64,000 nt of DNA from positions 248,001 to 312,000 of the forward strand of contig NZ_JAUTDN010000002.1 in NCBI RefSeq assembly GCF_030646155.1. The letters run 5' to 3'. How positions within the stretch are numbered: the stretch's first letter is position 1; each line of letters starts with the position of its first letter. The notes beneath the pieces were generated by a model, which saw nothing but the letters and a program-made list of their open reading frames with translations, searched no databases and was not told the origin of the DNA. This DNA is from Conexibacter sp. CPCC 205762 (lineage in GTDB: Bacteria; Actinomycetota; Thermoleophilia; Solirubrobacterales; Solirubrobacteraceae). Positions 25,381 to 34,454 of the stretch are shown here, one piece after another. A program made the translations under genes and the position numbers.

Positions 25381-27759
25381 GTGAGGAGAGTCGCGGTCGC
25401 AGGCGCAACCCTTTTTCAGGGGGAGGGCGATGTCGTGCCGTGGTCTGCAGAATCCGCTGCCGAGCGGAGCGGAGCGTGTCCATTGCTTCAAGTGCATCGC
25501 AGAGCGAAGGCAGTGCCTTCCCTGCTGTCAGCAGTCGCGCTCGGTCTGGTCGTCTCAACTCCGGCGTTGGCCGCAGACGGGGCGGGACCGAGGACCTACG
25601 ACCTCGTGTCGGCGACCGACAAGAACGGGGTCGACGTGCAGAGCGATCTCAAGGTGTCGGCCGACGGCAACGGGGTCGCTTGGGTTTCTCTCGGCGCGTA
25701 CGCCGGGTCTGAAGGTTCCAATGCGGAGGTACCGTATGTCGCTCGGCGCGGAGCCGAGGGCAGTTGGTCGGTCAGATCGCTCTTCCCGAGATTGAGTGGA
25801 ACGTTCCGGCCGGGCTTCTTCAGCTATCTCGGCGGATATGCCTTCTCGGCGGATCTCTCTGCTATGACGGTGGTGACCGGCGCGTCGATCGACGCTGACG
25901 ATCTCGACCTGACGGTCACGCCGTTCGGAACGTTCACGCAGGCAGACATGTATTGGATTAACGGGGATGGCGACGCGACGTGGGTGTCGCGGCGCACCGA
26001 CGGTCCGACGCCCAACGAACTCGTCGACGCGAGACTCGCGGGCGTTTCGTCTGACGGCAGCTCTGTCTTCTTCACCACCTCAGAGGCACTCTCAAACGAG
26101 ATCACCGCTGGGACTGGGATCTCGCACGTCTATCGCTGGCGCAACGGGACGACCGAGCTCGTCGGGGTCGATGAGAACGGCGACCCATTCGCGAACGGAT
26201 CAATGCTGGGAACGGGTAGCACCTCTGCGAACCCCAGCACTGGCAACGCGGGCGATCTGCCTGACAACGAGGCCACCTCGGGCGACGGTGAGCGCTTCGT
26301 CTACGCCGGCGATCCCGGTTCCGGCCTCGCGCGACAGCTGTATCTGCGCAGATCTGACGGCACCGTCACCCGCATCTCCTCCTCCCAGCGGGCAGGTAGA
26401 GTCGGCGACCCGTCTGCGACGGAGGCCGCCTTCGTCGGATCGGTCAGCGACCTTGGGATCGTCTATCTCCGTTCGGCCGATCAGTTGACGGACGACGCGC
26501 CTGTCGGCGGCGGCGACTACGCCTATGACACCGCGACGGGCGTGTTGTCGTTCAGCAATATCGATGATCGGCTGACTCAGGGAGATTTCGGCGGCGGCTT
26601 CATCCGCGCATCTGAGGATGGCCACTATGTCTACTTCGCCTCGGTCGAGGCGCTCGCGCCGGGCGCCGGTGGCGATCTGAACGTCTACGTGCGCACGCCG
26701 AGCGGCATCAGATACGTCAGCCCCGCGTCGCTCGACGACGACACGCTCGCGATCAAGAGAGGCGTGGCGGTCCCAAGTTACTCGGAGTCGGTCCTCAGCG
26801 CGGACGGCACGAGATTCGTCTTCGTGACCAGAGCCAGCGCCGCGGGCCGTGACACTCAGGGCAGATCGCAGGTGTACCTGTACGACGCCAACGCCGCCGC
26901 GGGCGGCGTGACCTGCGTCTCATGCGATCCGAACAGCTCGACGTCGACGGGAGACGCCCGCCTCAAGTCGAACTCCGACTACAACCGGGCGACGCCGCAC
27001 GCGATCAGCGCGGACGGCTCGCGGGTTGCGTTCGCGACAACGGAAGCGCTGGTGCCGGAGGACAACAACGGGGTCCAGGACGTCTACGAGTATGTCGACG
27101 GTGCTGCGCGGCTGATCTCCAGCGGCACCTCGGGAGCTCGCTCGTCGCTCGTCGACATGACGGCGGACGGAAGAGATCTCTACTTCGTGACCCGCTCCAG
27201 CTTGGTTCCCGAGGACCGGGACAACGGACTGGCGGACATCTACGATGCGCGCCTGGGGGCGCCGAGCCCCCGCGTGGACCCGCCGGCGCCGTGCGCCGGC
27301 GATGATTGTCAGGCGTCGCCGACGCCCAACAGCTCGCCCTCCACTCCGGGCTCGGAGACTGCGACGGGGTCGGGCAACGTGGTGCCTGAGCCGGAAAGGT
27401 CCTACACGGTCTCCGGCATCTCTTCCGCGGCCGCGAAGAAGGCAGCCAAGTCCGGCAGACTCGCGCTGTCGGTGCGGGTCAACGGCGCCGGGCGCGTCAG
27501 CGCTGCCGCGTTCGCTCGTGTCAAGGGACTCGACGCTCGCGTCGCGTCGGCGAGCAAGTCGGCCAAGCGCTCGTCGACGGTGAAGCTCTCGCTCGCGCTG
27601 TCGAGAGCGGCACGCCAGCAGCTCCGCCGCACCGGGAAGTTGAAGCTCCGTATCACGGTGTCGTTCTCGGCTCTGCCCGGGGCGACCTCCAAGACGGTCA
27701 CGCTGAGAGCGACGCGCGCTCAGTCCAAGGCCCGCAAGACGACGCCGAAGGGCCGGTGA
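25381..27759 (+). CDS. Exported beta-propeller-like protein, block A
   Basis: About 792 residues from the GTG at 25381. A signal-peptide-like core (PSLLSAVALGLVVSTPALAA) is followed by repeated blades with the TolB/WD40-like pattern SADGxxVxFxT-xxxLxxxD and YxRxxGxxxxVS, up to about residue 640. A Pro/Ser linker leads to a C-terminal Ala/Lys/Arg-rich beta domain (KSGRLALSVRVNGAGRVS) and a basic tail. A GTG at 25492 would place the signal peptide exactly at the N-terminus and may be the true start. It ends 4 bases before the four-repeat gene. Its paralogue is at 44049-46325. The function is not known to me; TolB-like propellers bind proteins or glycans. Confidence 0.8.
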   Translation: MRRVAVAGATLFQGEGDVVPWSAESAAERSGACPLLQVHRRAKAVPSLLSAVALGLVVSTPALAADGAGPRTYDLVSATDKNGVDVQSDLKVSADGNGVAWVSLGAYAGSEGSNAEVPYVARRGAEGSWSVRSLFPRLSGTFRPGFFSYLGGYAFSADLSAMTVVTGASIDADDLDLTVTPFGTFTQADMYWINGDGDATWVSRRTDGPTPNELVDARLAGVSSDGSSVFFTTSEALSNEITAGTGISHVYRWRNGTTELVGVDENGDPFANGSMLGTGSTSANPSTGNAGDLPDNEATSGDGERFVYAGDPGSGLARQLYLRRSDGTVTRISSSQRAGRVGDPSATEAAFVGSVSDLGIVYLRSADQLTDDAPVGGGDYAYDTATGVLSFSNIDDRLTQGDFGGGFIRASEDGHYVYFASVEALAPGAGGDLNVYVRTPSGIRYVSPASLDDDTLAIKRGVAVPSYSESVLSADGTRFVFVTRASAAGRDTQGRSQVYLYDANAAAGGVTCVSCDPNSSTSTGDARLKSNSDYNRATPHAISADGSRVAFATTEALVPEDNNGVQDVYEYVDGAARLISSGTSGARSSLVDMTADGRDLYFVTRSSLVPEDRDNGLADIYDARLGAPSPRVDPPAPCAGDDCQASPTPNSSPSTPGSETATGSGNVVPEPERSYTVSGISSAAAKKAAKSGRLALSVRVNGAGRVSAAAFARVKGLDARVASASKSAKRSSTVKLSLALSRAARQQLRRTGKLKLRITVSFSALPGATSKTVTLRATRAQSKARKTTPKGR

Positions 27760-27763
27760 TCGC

Positions 27764-30583
27764 GTGACGAACGCATCGATCGACAGCAGGATGACCAAGG
27801 TGATCGGGAACTCGATGGAAGGTGCCGCCGCGGCGGCTGGCCTCAAGCGGCCGCTCCGCATCGCGCTCGCGCTGGGCGTGATGGCGCTGATGCTGGCGTT
27901 CGCGTTCGCCGGGCAGGCGCGAGCGGACTTCGGCATCGTGCCGGGCACGTTCACCGCAGCGGCGAGAGATCCGCTCGGAAACGACCTCACGCAGGCGGGC
28001 GACCACCCGGACCTGTCGACGTCGTTCACGATGGAGACGACGACCGACGCCCAGGGGAACACCGTTCCGGACGGCGATCTCAAGGACGTGCGGGTCGACC
28101 TCCCGGTCGGACTCGTCGGCGACCCCAACGTGACGCCGCGCTGCGCGCAGGAGCTGTTCAACCAGACCGCCGCGGCTCAGTGTCCGGTCGAGACGCAGGT
28201 CGGCGTGATCGATCTGATGATCGCGCCGTTCGCCGGCTCGGCGCCGTTGGCTCAGCAGCTGCCGGTCTACAACATCGATCCTCCGGACGGCAGACCTGCC
28301 GAGTTCGGGTTCCGGCTCTTCCGCAGCAACGTCGTCGTCAACGCGGACGTGCGCAGCGGCAGCGACTACGGTCTCACCGCGACGATCAAGGATCTGCCGG
28401 GCGGCGTCCTGATCTACTCGCAGACGCTGACGCTTTGGGGCGTGCCGGCGGACTCGTCGCACGACGCCCTCCGTTACCTCCCCGGGGCCTACTTCCCGGG
28501 CCGTCCGTCAGACGATCCGAACGACTTCACGCCGGTGCCGATCAGAGTGAACACCGACAGAAAGGCGTTCTTCAGCAGTCCCACGCTGTGCGCCGGTCCG
28601 CCGGTGACGAGAATCGCCGTCAACTCATGGCAGAACCCGGGGACGTGGGACACGGACGAGGCCACCTCACCTGTGGTCACCGGCTGTGACCGTCTGACGT
28701 TCGATCCCGCGGTCAAGTTGCGTCCGCGTGCGGCGCGGGTCGCCGCGCCGAGCGGCTACGACGTCAACCTGGCGTTCAGACAGCCGGAGTCCCCGGTCGG
28801 GCTGGCATCGTCTGCCCTGAAGGACGCGGTCGTGACGCTGCCGGCCGGCACCGTCGTCAACCCGTCTTCGGCCGACGGCCTGCAGGCCTGCTCACCGGCG
28901 CAGATCGCGCTCGACCAGGCGACCTCGCCGGCCTGCCCGAACGCGTCGAAGATCGGCACTGTCAACATCGTGACGCCGCTCCTGACCGACCCGCTCCGCG
29001 GCTCGATCTACCTCGCGCAGCAGACGCCCGAGCAGCTCCTGTCGCTCTACCTCGTCGCCGAGGGCAGTGGCGTCGTCGTGAAGCTGAAGGGGAACGTCGA
29101 CCCTGATCCGGTCACGGGCCAGCTGAAGGCGACCTTCGTCAACAACCCGCAGCTGCCGGTCACCAGCATCGACCTCTCGTTCAAGGACGGTCCGCGGGCG
29201 CCGCTGTCGAACCCGCGCACCTGCGGCGCGGCGACGACGACCGCCGCGCTTTCGCCGTGGAGCGGCACGGCTGCGAAGACGCTGACCGACACCTTCGTCA
29301 TCTCCGGTGACGGTGTCGGCGCCGGCTGCCCGGCGCACCAGTTCGCGCCGAGCTTCTCGGCCGGCACGGCCTCGTCGGCGGCGGGCGCGTTCTCGCCGTT
29401 GTCGGTGACGTTCGGCCGCAGCGACGCGGACGAGTACCTGAGATCGCTGACGATGACGCTGCCGAAGGGTGTCCTGGCGTACATCTCGGCCGCCTCGCTC
29501 TGCGGTGACGCTCAGGCCGCTGCCGGCACGTGCGGCGAGGAGTCTCGCATCGGCTCGGTCACGACGGCCGCCGGCGCCGGCAGCAACCCGCTGCAGCTGC
29601 CGGGTCGGGTCTACATCACCGGTCCGTACAAGGGTGCGCCGTTCGGCCTCTCGATCGTCGTCCCGGCGGTCGCCGGCCCATTCGACCTCGGCACGGTCGT
29701 GGTCCGCGCGGCGATCCAGATCGACCGCCAGACCGCGCAGCTGACGATCGTCTCCGATCCGCTGCCGACGATCCTCAAGGGGATCCCGCTGCAGATCCGG
29801 ATGGTCAACGTCCGCGTCGATCGCAGCAAGTTCTCGATCAACCCGACCAACTGCACCACCGCCAACACGACGGGCTCGGTCGCGTCGACGACGGGCGACA
29901 ACGCCACCGTCAGCAGCCGCTTCCAGGCGACTGACTGCGCGGTGCTGCCGTACAAGCCGAGCATGACCCTGAAGGTCGGCGCGAGAGGCAAGCTGACGGC
30001 GGGCAAGCGCACGCCGCTGTCGGTGACGCTCGCGATGACGCCGGGACAGGCGAACAACAGATCGGTGCAGGTGACGCTGCCGCTGGCGCTCAACGCGCGC
30101 CTCGACGTCGTCAACAAGAGAAGAGCCTGCACGCTCGAGCAGTTCAGAGCGGACAGATGCCCGATGGTCGTCGGCACCGCGACGGCGGTCACCCCCCTCC
30201 TGCGCGATCCGCTCAAGGGCAACGCGTACTTCGTGTACACGCCCGCACGGAGACTGCCGGACCTGGTCGTGCGGCTGAAGGGCCAGGTCGACATCGACCT
30301 GGTCGGCAAGGTCACGATCGCGAAGGATCTGAGACTCCAGACCACCTTCGACACCGTGCCCGACGTGCCGATCACGAAGTTCACGCTCAACCTCGCCTCG
30401 GGTGGCACCAACGGCCCCGTCGGCGTGGTCAGAGGCCTCTGCTCCGCAGCGACGAGAAAGGGCCTGACCGCGGGTCTGCGCTTCGACGCCCAGAGCGGCA
30501 AGCGCATCGTCCGCACCCAGAAGATCTCGGTCGCGGGTTGCGGCAAGGCGAAGAGAAGTACGAGAAGAGCAGCGAAGAAGTAG
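27764..30583 (+). CDS. Large exported four-repeat cysteine protein, block A
   Basis: 939 residues. A signal peptide lies at about 28-54. Four repeated units follow at about 110-304, 356-485, 564-693 and 770-891. Each opens with a hydrophobic LPxG-like strand, then a pair of cysteines 10-20 residues apart (for example CSPAQ...ACPNASKIGTV and CTLEQFRADRCP), a PLxGxxY segment, a VKLxGxVxxD segment, and a closing cysteine. The C-terminus is a basic tail (KRSTRRAAKK). It has no anchor or LPxTG motif. Start uncertainty: the GTG at 27764 or in-frame ATGs at residues 10, 17 and 19. It is co-transcribed with the propeller gene. The paralogue at 46318-49134 shares a 40-residue identical stretch in repeat 3. 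Function unknown. Confidence 0.85.
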   Translation: MTNASIDSRMTKVIGNSMEGAAAAAGLKRPLRIALALGVMALMLAFAFAGQARADFGIVPGTFTAAARDPLGNDLTQAGDHPDLSTSFTMETTTDAQGNTVPDGDLKDVRVDLPVGLVGDPNVTPRCAQELFNQTAAAQCPVETQVGVIDLMIAPFAGSAPLAQQLPVYNIDPPDGRPAEFGFRLFRSNVVVNADVRSGSDYGLTATIKDLPGGVLIYSQTLTLWGVPADSSHDALRYLPGAYFPGRPSDDPNDFTPVPIRVNTDRKAFFSSPTLCAGPPVTRIAVNSWQNPGTWDTDEATSPVVTGCDRLTFDPAVKLRPRAARVAAPSGYDVNLAFRQPESPVGLASSALKDAVVTLPAGTVVNPSSADGLQACSPAQIALDQATSPACPNASKIGTVNIVTPLLTDPLRGSIYLAQQTPEQLLSLYLVAEGSGVVVKLKGNVDPDPVTGQLKATFVNNPQLPVTSIDLSFKDGPRAPLSNPRTCGAATTTAALSPWSGTAAKTLTDTFVISGDGVGAGCPAHQFAPSFSAGTASSAAGAFSPLSVTFGRSDADEYLRSLTMTLPKGVLAYISAASLCGDAQAAAGTCGEESRIGSVTTAAGAGSNPLQLPGRVYITGPYKGAPFGLSIVVPAVAGPFDLGTVVVRAAIQIDRQTAQLTIVSDPLPTILKGIPLQIRMVNVRVDRSKFSINPTNCTTANTTGSVASTTGDNATVSSRFQATDCAVLPYKPSMTLKVGARGKLTAGKRTPLSVTLAMTPGQANNRSVQVTLPLALNARLDVVNKRRACTLEQFRADRCPMVVGTATAVTPLLRDPLKGNAYFVYTPARRLPDLVVRLKGQVDIDLVGKVTIAKDLRLQTTFDTVPDVPITKFTLNLASGGTNGPVGVVRGLCSAATRKGLTAGLRFDAQSGKRIVRTQKISVAGCGKAKRSTRRAAKK
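30104..30166 (+). repeat. 63-base segment identical to 48634-48696
   Basis: Within repeat 4 of the four-repeat gene, 63 consecutive bases are identical to the block B paralogue, including several AGA arginine codons. This suggests recent gene conversion or strong constraint. Confidence 0.85.
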
Positions 30584-30588
30584 TCCTG

Positions 30589-30659
30589 GGTCCGCGGCGT
30601 CGCTCGCGGACCGACCAAAGTCGAGCCAGACAGCGAGCGGCGCCTACGGGCGCCGCTCG
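30589..30659 (+). terminator. Tandem hairpin terminators after block A
   Basis: An 8-bp stem (30589-30596 with 30605-30612) is followed by a perfect 11-bp stem with a TACG loop (30634-30644 with 30649-30659), then TCTTCGTTTC. Confidence 0.8.
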
Positions 30660-30770
30660 TCTTCGTTTCACGGGTCGGCGGACCAAATGAAGGATGTTGA
30701 TTTACATTTTTAAACTCCAGCGACCTCCTTGATTCTGGTAGTTTCGGTTGCGAACCACGGGGGAATTCTG

Positions 30771-31592
30771 ATGACCGAGCAGACCCTCGCCGGGCTGATC
30801 CGGCGACTAATCATCGACGAGTCGATGCGGGCGCACGTCGGCCACATCGGCTCGGCTTTGTCGATTGCCGACATACTTGCGGCGCTGTACGGGGGTGTAC
30901 TGCGATCCGCTTCGTCTCACGATCCTGAGCGCGATCGGCTCGTGCTCTCCAAAGGGCATGCGGCGCTCGCCCTCTACGCGGCGCTCGCCGCGAGCAGCAG
31001 ACTCGATCGAGCGCTGCTGTCGACCTACTGCGGTGAGGGCTCTCAGCTCGGCGCGCATCCGGAGCACGTGCTCCCGGGCGTCGACTTCTCGACCGGCTCG
31101 CTCGGTCAGGGCCTCTCGATCGGCGCCGGCAGCGCGCTCGCGGCGCGCATGCAGGGCTCGGACCGCCAGGTCTACGTGCTGATGAGCGATGCCGAGTGCA
31201 ACGAGGGGTCGGTCTGGGAGGCGGCCATGTTCGCCGCCCACCACCGGCTCGGGAACCTCGTCGCAATCATCGACGTCAACGGCCAGCAGGCGTTCGGCTA
31301 CACGCGCGACGTGCTCGAGCCAACGCCGCTGGCAGAGCGCTGGGCGGCGTTCGGCTGGAACGTCAGCGAGGTCGACGGACACGACGTCGAAGGGCTGCAG
31401 CAGTCGCTCGTTGCGGCGGATGCGCGCGATCCGCGGCCGCGCCTGCTGGCGGCGCGCACGACATTCGGGAAGGGCGTCTCGTTCATGGAGAACGAGATCG
31501 CGTGGCACTACTGGCCGCTGGACGCGCTGCAGTATGAGCGGGCCTGCGCCGAGCTCGCCGCCGCCGACCGAGCCTTGGTGCCGGCACGATGA
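30771..31592 (+). CDS. Transketolase-like protein, N-terminal (ThDP-binding) subunit
   Basis: 273 residues corresponding to the N-terminal third of transketolase. VLSKGHAALALYAALA, DFSTGSLGQGLSIGAGSALA and the ThDP/Mg segment (MSDAECNEGSVWEAAMFAAH, IIDVNGQQ) are present. The C-terminal half is encoded by the next gene (ATGA overlap), so the enzyme is a split heteromer. Split transketolases in glycan clusters usually make a special sugar precursor rather than serve the pentose pathway; that role is inferred from context. A GGGGGAA ribosome-binding site precedes the ATG. It is the first gene of the cluster between blocks A and B. Confidence 0.88.
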   Translation: MTEQTLAGLIRRLIIDESMRAHVGHIGSALSIADILAALYGGVLRSASSHDPERDRLVLSKGHAALALYAALAASSRLDRALLSTYCGEGSQLGAHPEHVLPGVDFSTGSLGQGLSIGAGSALAARMQGSDRQVYVLMSDAECNEGSVWEAAMFAAHHRLGNLVAIIDVNGQQAFGYTRDVLEPTPLAERWAAFGWNVSEVDGHDVEGLQQSLVAADARDPRPRLLAARTTFGKGVSFMENEIAWHYWPLDALQYERACAELAAADRALVPAR

Positions 31593-32515
31593 GGAGTGCG
31601 TTCGCCGCCGGGCTCGTCGAGGTGGCCGCCGCCGACGAGCGGATCATCCTGCTCACCGCCGACCTCGGCTACACGGTGCTCGAGCCGTTCGCCGAGCGCT
31701 TCCCCGACCGCTTCATGAACGTCGGGGTCGCCGAGCAGAACATGGTCGGGATGGCGACCGGGCTCGCCGAGGCCGGCTACACGCCGTACGTCTACTCGAT
31801 CGCGACGTTCGCGTCGATGCGCGGCTACGAGTTCATCCGCAACGGGCCGGTGCTGCATCAGCTGCCGGTGCGCGTCGTCGGCGTCGGCGGCGGGCTCGAC
31901 TACGGGCACAACGGCCTCACCCACTACGCGGTCGAGGACGTCGCGTTGATGCGGACGCAGCCCGATCTGACGATCGTCGCACCGGCCGACCCGGATCAGG
32001 TCCGCACCGCCGTGCCGGTGCTGCAGCAGCTGAACGGCCCGGTCTACCTGCGGCTCGGCAAGGAGTCGGCGAGCGTCCCCGGCCTGATGGGGCGGTTCCG
32101 GCTCGGTGGCGTCGAGGCGATCGGCGACGGGCGCGACGTGGTCTTTGTGACGCTCGGCGGCGCCGCGGCGCAGGCGGTCGAGGCGGCAACGTTGCTGTCT
32201 GAGCGCGGCGTCGAGGCGAGCGTGGCGGTCGTCTCCAGCCTCAACCCGTCGCCGAGCGACGACCTCGCCGTGCTGCTTGGCGAGACTGAGCTCGCGATCA
32301 GCGTCGAGGCGCACTACGTCGCCGGCGGCGTCGGCTCGTTCGCCGCGGAGACGATCGCGGAGCGGCGGCTCGCCTGCCGGCTGGTGCGCGCGGGGCTGCG
32401 GGAGACGCCGGTCGGCGAGACCGGCAGCCGCGACCATCTCTACGCCCGTCACGGCCTCATGCCCGAGCAGCTCGCAGCAGCAGCGCTGCAGCAGTTCGAG
32501 CTCGCGGGTCGCTGA
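31589..32515 (+). CDS. Transketolase-like protein, C-terminal (pyrimidine-binding) subunit
   Basis: 308 residues forming the Pyr and C-terminal domains of a split transketolase. FMNVGVAEQNMVGMATGLAE carries the catalytic glutamate that activates ThDP. GHNGLTHYAVEDVALMRTQP and LRLGKES follow. It overlaps the N-subunit gene by 4 bases, so the two are made together. The 1-deoxyxylulose synthase C-subunit is related but is normally fused to its N-half. Confidence 0.9.
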   Translation: MRSAFAAGLVEVAAADERIILLTADLGYTVLEPFAERFPDRFMNVGVAEQNMVGMATGLAEAGYTPYVYSIATFASMRGYEFIRNGPVLHQLPVRVVGVGGGLDYGHNGLTHYAVEDVALMRTQPDLTIVAPADPDQVRTAVPVLQQLNGPVYLRLGKESASVPGLMGRFRLGGVEAIGDGRDVVFVTLGGAAAQAVEAATLLSERGVEASVAVVSSLNPSPSDDLAVLLGETELAISVEAHYVAGGVGSFAAETIAERRLACRLVRAGLRETPVGETGSRDHLYARHGLMPEQLAAAALQQFELAGR

Positions 32516-32532
32516 GCCGGAGACGAGCTGGG

Positions 32533-33249
32533 ATGTCCGCCGCAGTCGATCGCTCGATCGAGATCTCGGTCGTGATGCCGGTCCACAACCAGGCCGATCA
32601 CATCCTCCCGGTGCTGGCCGGGCACATCGAGGCGCTGACCAACCTCGGCCGCCGCTTCGAGCTGGTGCTGGTCCCGAACGCCTGCCGTGACGAGACGCGC
32701 GAGCTCTGCCGCGCGCTCGCGGCCGACGACCAGCGCGTCCGCGTCGTCGAGCTCGACGCCGGCGGCTGGGGCCGCGCGGTGCGCGCGGGGCTTCACGCCT
32801 CGGAGGGCGAGCTGCTCTGTTACACGAACAGCGCCCGCACGACGCCGGAGATGCTCGTGCTGATGCTCGCCTACGCGATCGCCTATCCGCGCGTTGCGCT
32901 GAAGGCGAACCGCAAGATACGCGACAGCTGGTGCCGCCGGCTCGGATCGGTGCTCTACAACCTCGAGTGCCGCGCGCTGTTCCATCTGCCGACCTGGGAC
33001 GTCAACGGGACGCCGAAGGTCTTCCCGCGCGCGTTCGAGCGGCTGCTGCAATTGGAGCGCGACGACGACCTGATCGACGTCGAGCTGCTGTGGCGCTGCC
33101 GCGAGCAGGGCTACCCGCTGCTGGAGGTGCCGATCGCGCAGACGTTCCGCCACGGCGGCAAATCGACGACGCGCTACGGCTCGGCGATGCGGATGTATGT
33201 CGGCGCCTACCGGATGCGCGCCGCGTCGCGGGCGGGGGCGCGACCGTGA
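32533..33249 (+). CDS. Family 2 glycosyltransferase
   Basis: A 238-residue GT-A fold enzyme resembling dolichyl-phosphate-mannose synthases: ISVVMPVHNQADHILPVL at the start, VELDAGGWGRAVRAGLHAS in the nucleotide-binding region, and DVNGTPKVFPRAF plus DLIDVELLWRCREQGYPLLEVPI towards the end. The usual DGSxDxT motif reads NACRDETRELC, so the donor site is atypical. It probably transfers a sugar to a lipid carrier or glycan. It overlaps the next gene by 4 bases (GTGA). Confidence 0.85.
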   Translation: MSAAVDRSIEISVVMPVHNQADHILPVLAGHIEALTNLGRRFELVLVPNACRDETRELCRALAADDQRVRVVELDAGGWGRAVRAGLHASEGELLCYTNSARTTPEMLVLMLAYAIAYPRVALKANRKIRDSWCRRLGSVLYNLECRALFHLPTWDVNGTPKVFPRAFERLLQLERDDDLIDVELLWRCREQGYPLLEVPIAQTFRHGGKSTTRYGSAMRMYVGAYRMRAASRAGARP

Positions 33250-34454
33250 CGATCTCGCCGCCCGCGGCCGAGCTCGCCTCGCTGTGGAGCCGTCATCACG
33301 CCCGCTGGCGCGACGGGGCGCAGGTCGCGTCGCAGTGGAGCGAGGCTGCCGAGACCGATCCGAAGCTGCTGCGGTCGAGGACGAGCGGGCCGTGGTGGGA
33401 GCTGCTCGACCAGCTCGGGATCACGCTGCTGGTCACGCGCGAGTACGAGCACCTCGCGATGGCGTTGAGCGTCGACGACGGACAGCCCGCCGCGTCGTTT
33501 ATGCGGCTCCCACATCCGTCGGGTCTGGTCGCCGACCGCGAGCGCGGGGTCGTCCACGTCGCCAGCACGCGCAACCCCAACCAGCTGTTCACGTTCGCGC
33601 CCGTCGAGCGGACGCTCGCGCGCGCCGACATGCCGCCGCCGGCGCTGGAGCGGCGCCCGCTGGTGCCGGTCGGGACCCGCTTTTACCCGGGCGCGCTGTA
33701 CATGCACGACCTGGCGCTGATCGGCGGCGAGCTGCACGCCAACGCGGTCGGGCAGAACGCGGTCGTGCGGCTGGGCGAGCACGGCGCGACACGCGTCTGG
33801 TGGCCGCGCGCGGTCGAGGACGAGGACGGCGTGCCCGACTGCTCGCTCAACTACCTGCAGGTCAACTCGATTGCGGCCGGGGAGACGCTCGCAAGCTCCT
33901 GCTTCAGCGCCTCCTCGGCGCACGTCTCGGCGCGCCGGCCGGGGCACCGCAACTACCCCGTCGACGGCCGCGGCGTGATCTTCGACGGCGCCACCCGTGA
34001 GCCGCTCGCGAGCGGGCTGACGCGGCCGCACTCGGCGCGCTTCGATGCCGGTGAGCTGTGGGTCGACAACAGCGGCTACGGCGAGGTCGGGCCGGTCGCC
34101 GGCGGCGCCTTCGAGCCGCGCGCCCGCCTCGGCTCGTGGACCCGCGGGCTCGTCTTCTGCGGCGACGTCGCCTTCGTCGGCGTCTCGCGCGTGATCCCGC
34201 GCTACCGCCAGTACGCGCCCGGGCTGGAGGTCGAGCGCAGCGTCTGCGGCGTCGTCGCGCTGCAGCGCGACAGCGGCGCCGAGCTGGCGCGGCTGACGTG
34301 GCCGTACGGCAACCAGATCTTCGCGCTCGACTGGCTCCCACGCATGACCTCGGGCGGCTTCCCGTTCGCTGCCGGCCGTCGCGTGTCGTCCGACTCCAAG
34401 CACCTCTTTTACAGCTTCCTGCCATCAACTCACGAGGAGTTCCAGCACACATGA
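33246..34454 (+). CDS. TIGR03032/DUF4915-like protein of a glycan cluster
   Basis: 402 residues. WWELLDQLGITLLVTREYEHLAMAL, HPSGLVADRERGVVHVASTRNPNQ, RFYPGALYMHDLALIGGELHANAVGQNAVV and TRPHSARFDAGELWVDNSGYGEV match my memory of the TIGR03032 / DUF4915 family. This is a propeller-like group found with sulfotransferases and glycosyltransferases; its biochemical role is unknown. It starts with GTG overlapping the GT2 stop and overlaps the sulfotransferase start by 4 bases. There is no signal peptide. Direct coupling to the sulfotransferase suggests the two act on the same glycan. Confidence 0.72.
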   Translation: MTISPPAAELASLWSRHHARWRDGAQVASQWSEAAETDPKLLRSRTSGPWWELLDQLGITLLVTREYEHLAMALSVDDGQPAASFMRLPHPSGLVADRERGVVHVASTRNPNQLFTFAPVERTLARADMPPPALERRPLVPVGTRFYPGALYMHDLALIGGELHANAVGQNAVVRLGEHGATRVWWPRAVEDEDGVPDCSLNYLQVNSIAAGETLASSCFSASSAHVSARRPGHRNYPVDGRGVIFDGATREPLASGLTRPHSARFDAGELWVDNSGYGEVGPVAGGAFEPRARLGSWTRGLVFCGDVAFVGVSRVIPRYRQYAPGLEVERSVCGVVALQRDSGAELARLTWPYGNQIFALDWLPRMTSGGFPFAAGRRVSSDSKHLFYSFLPSTHEEFQHT

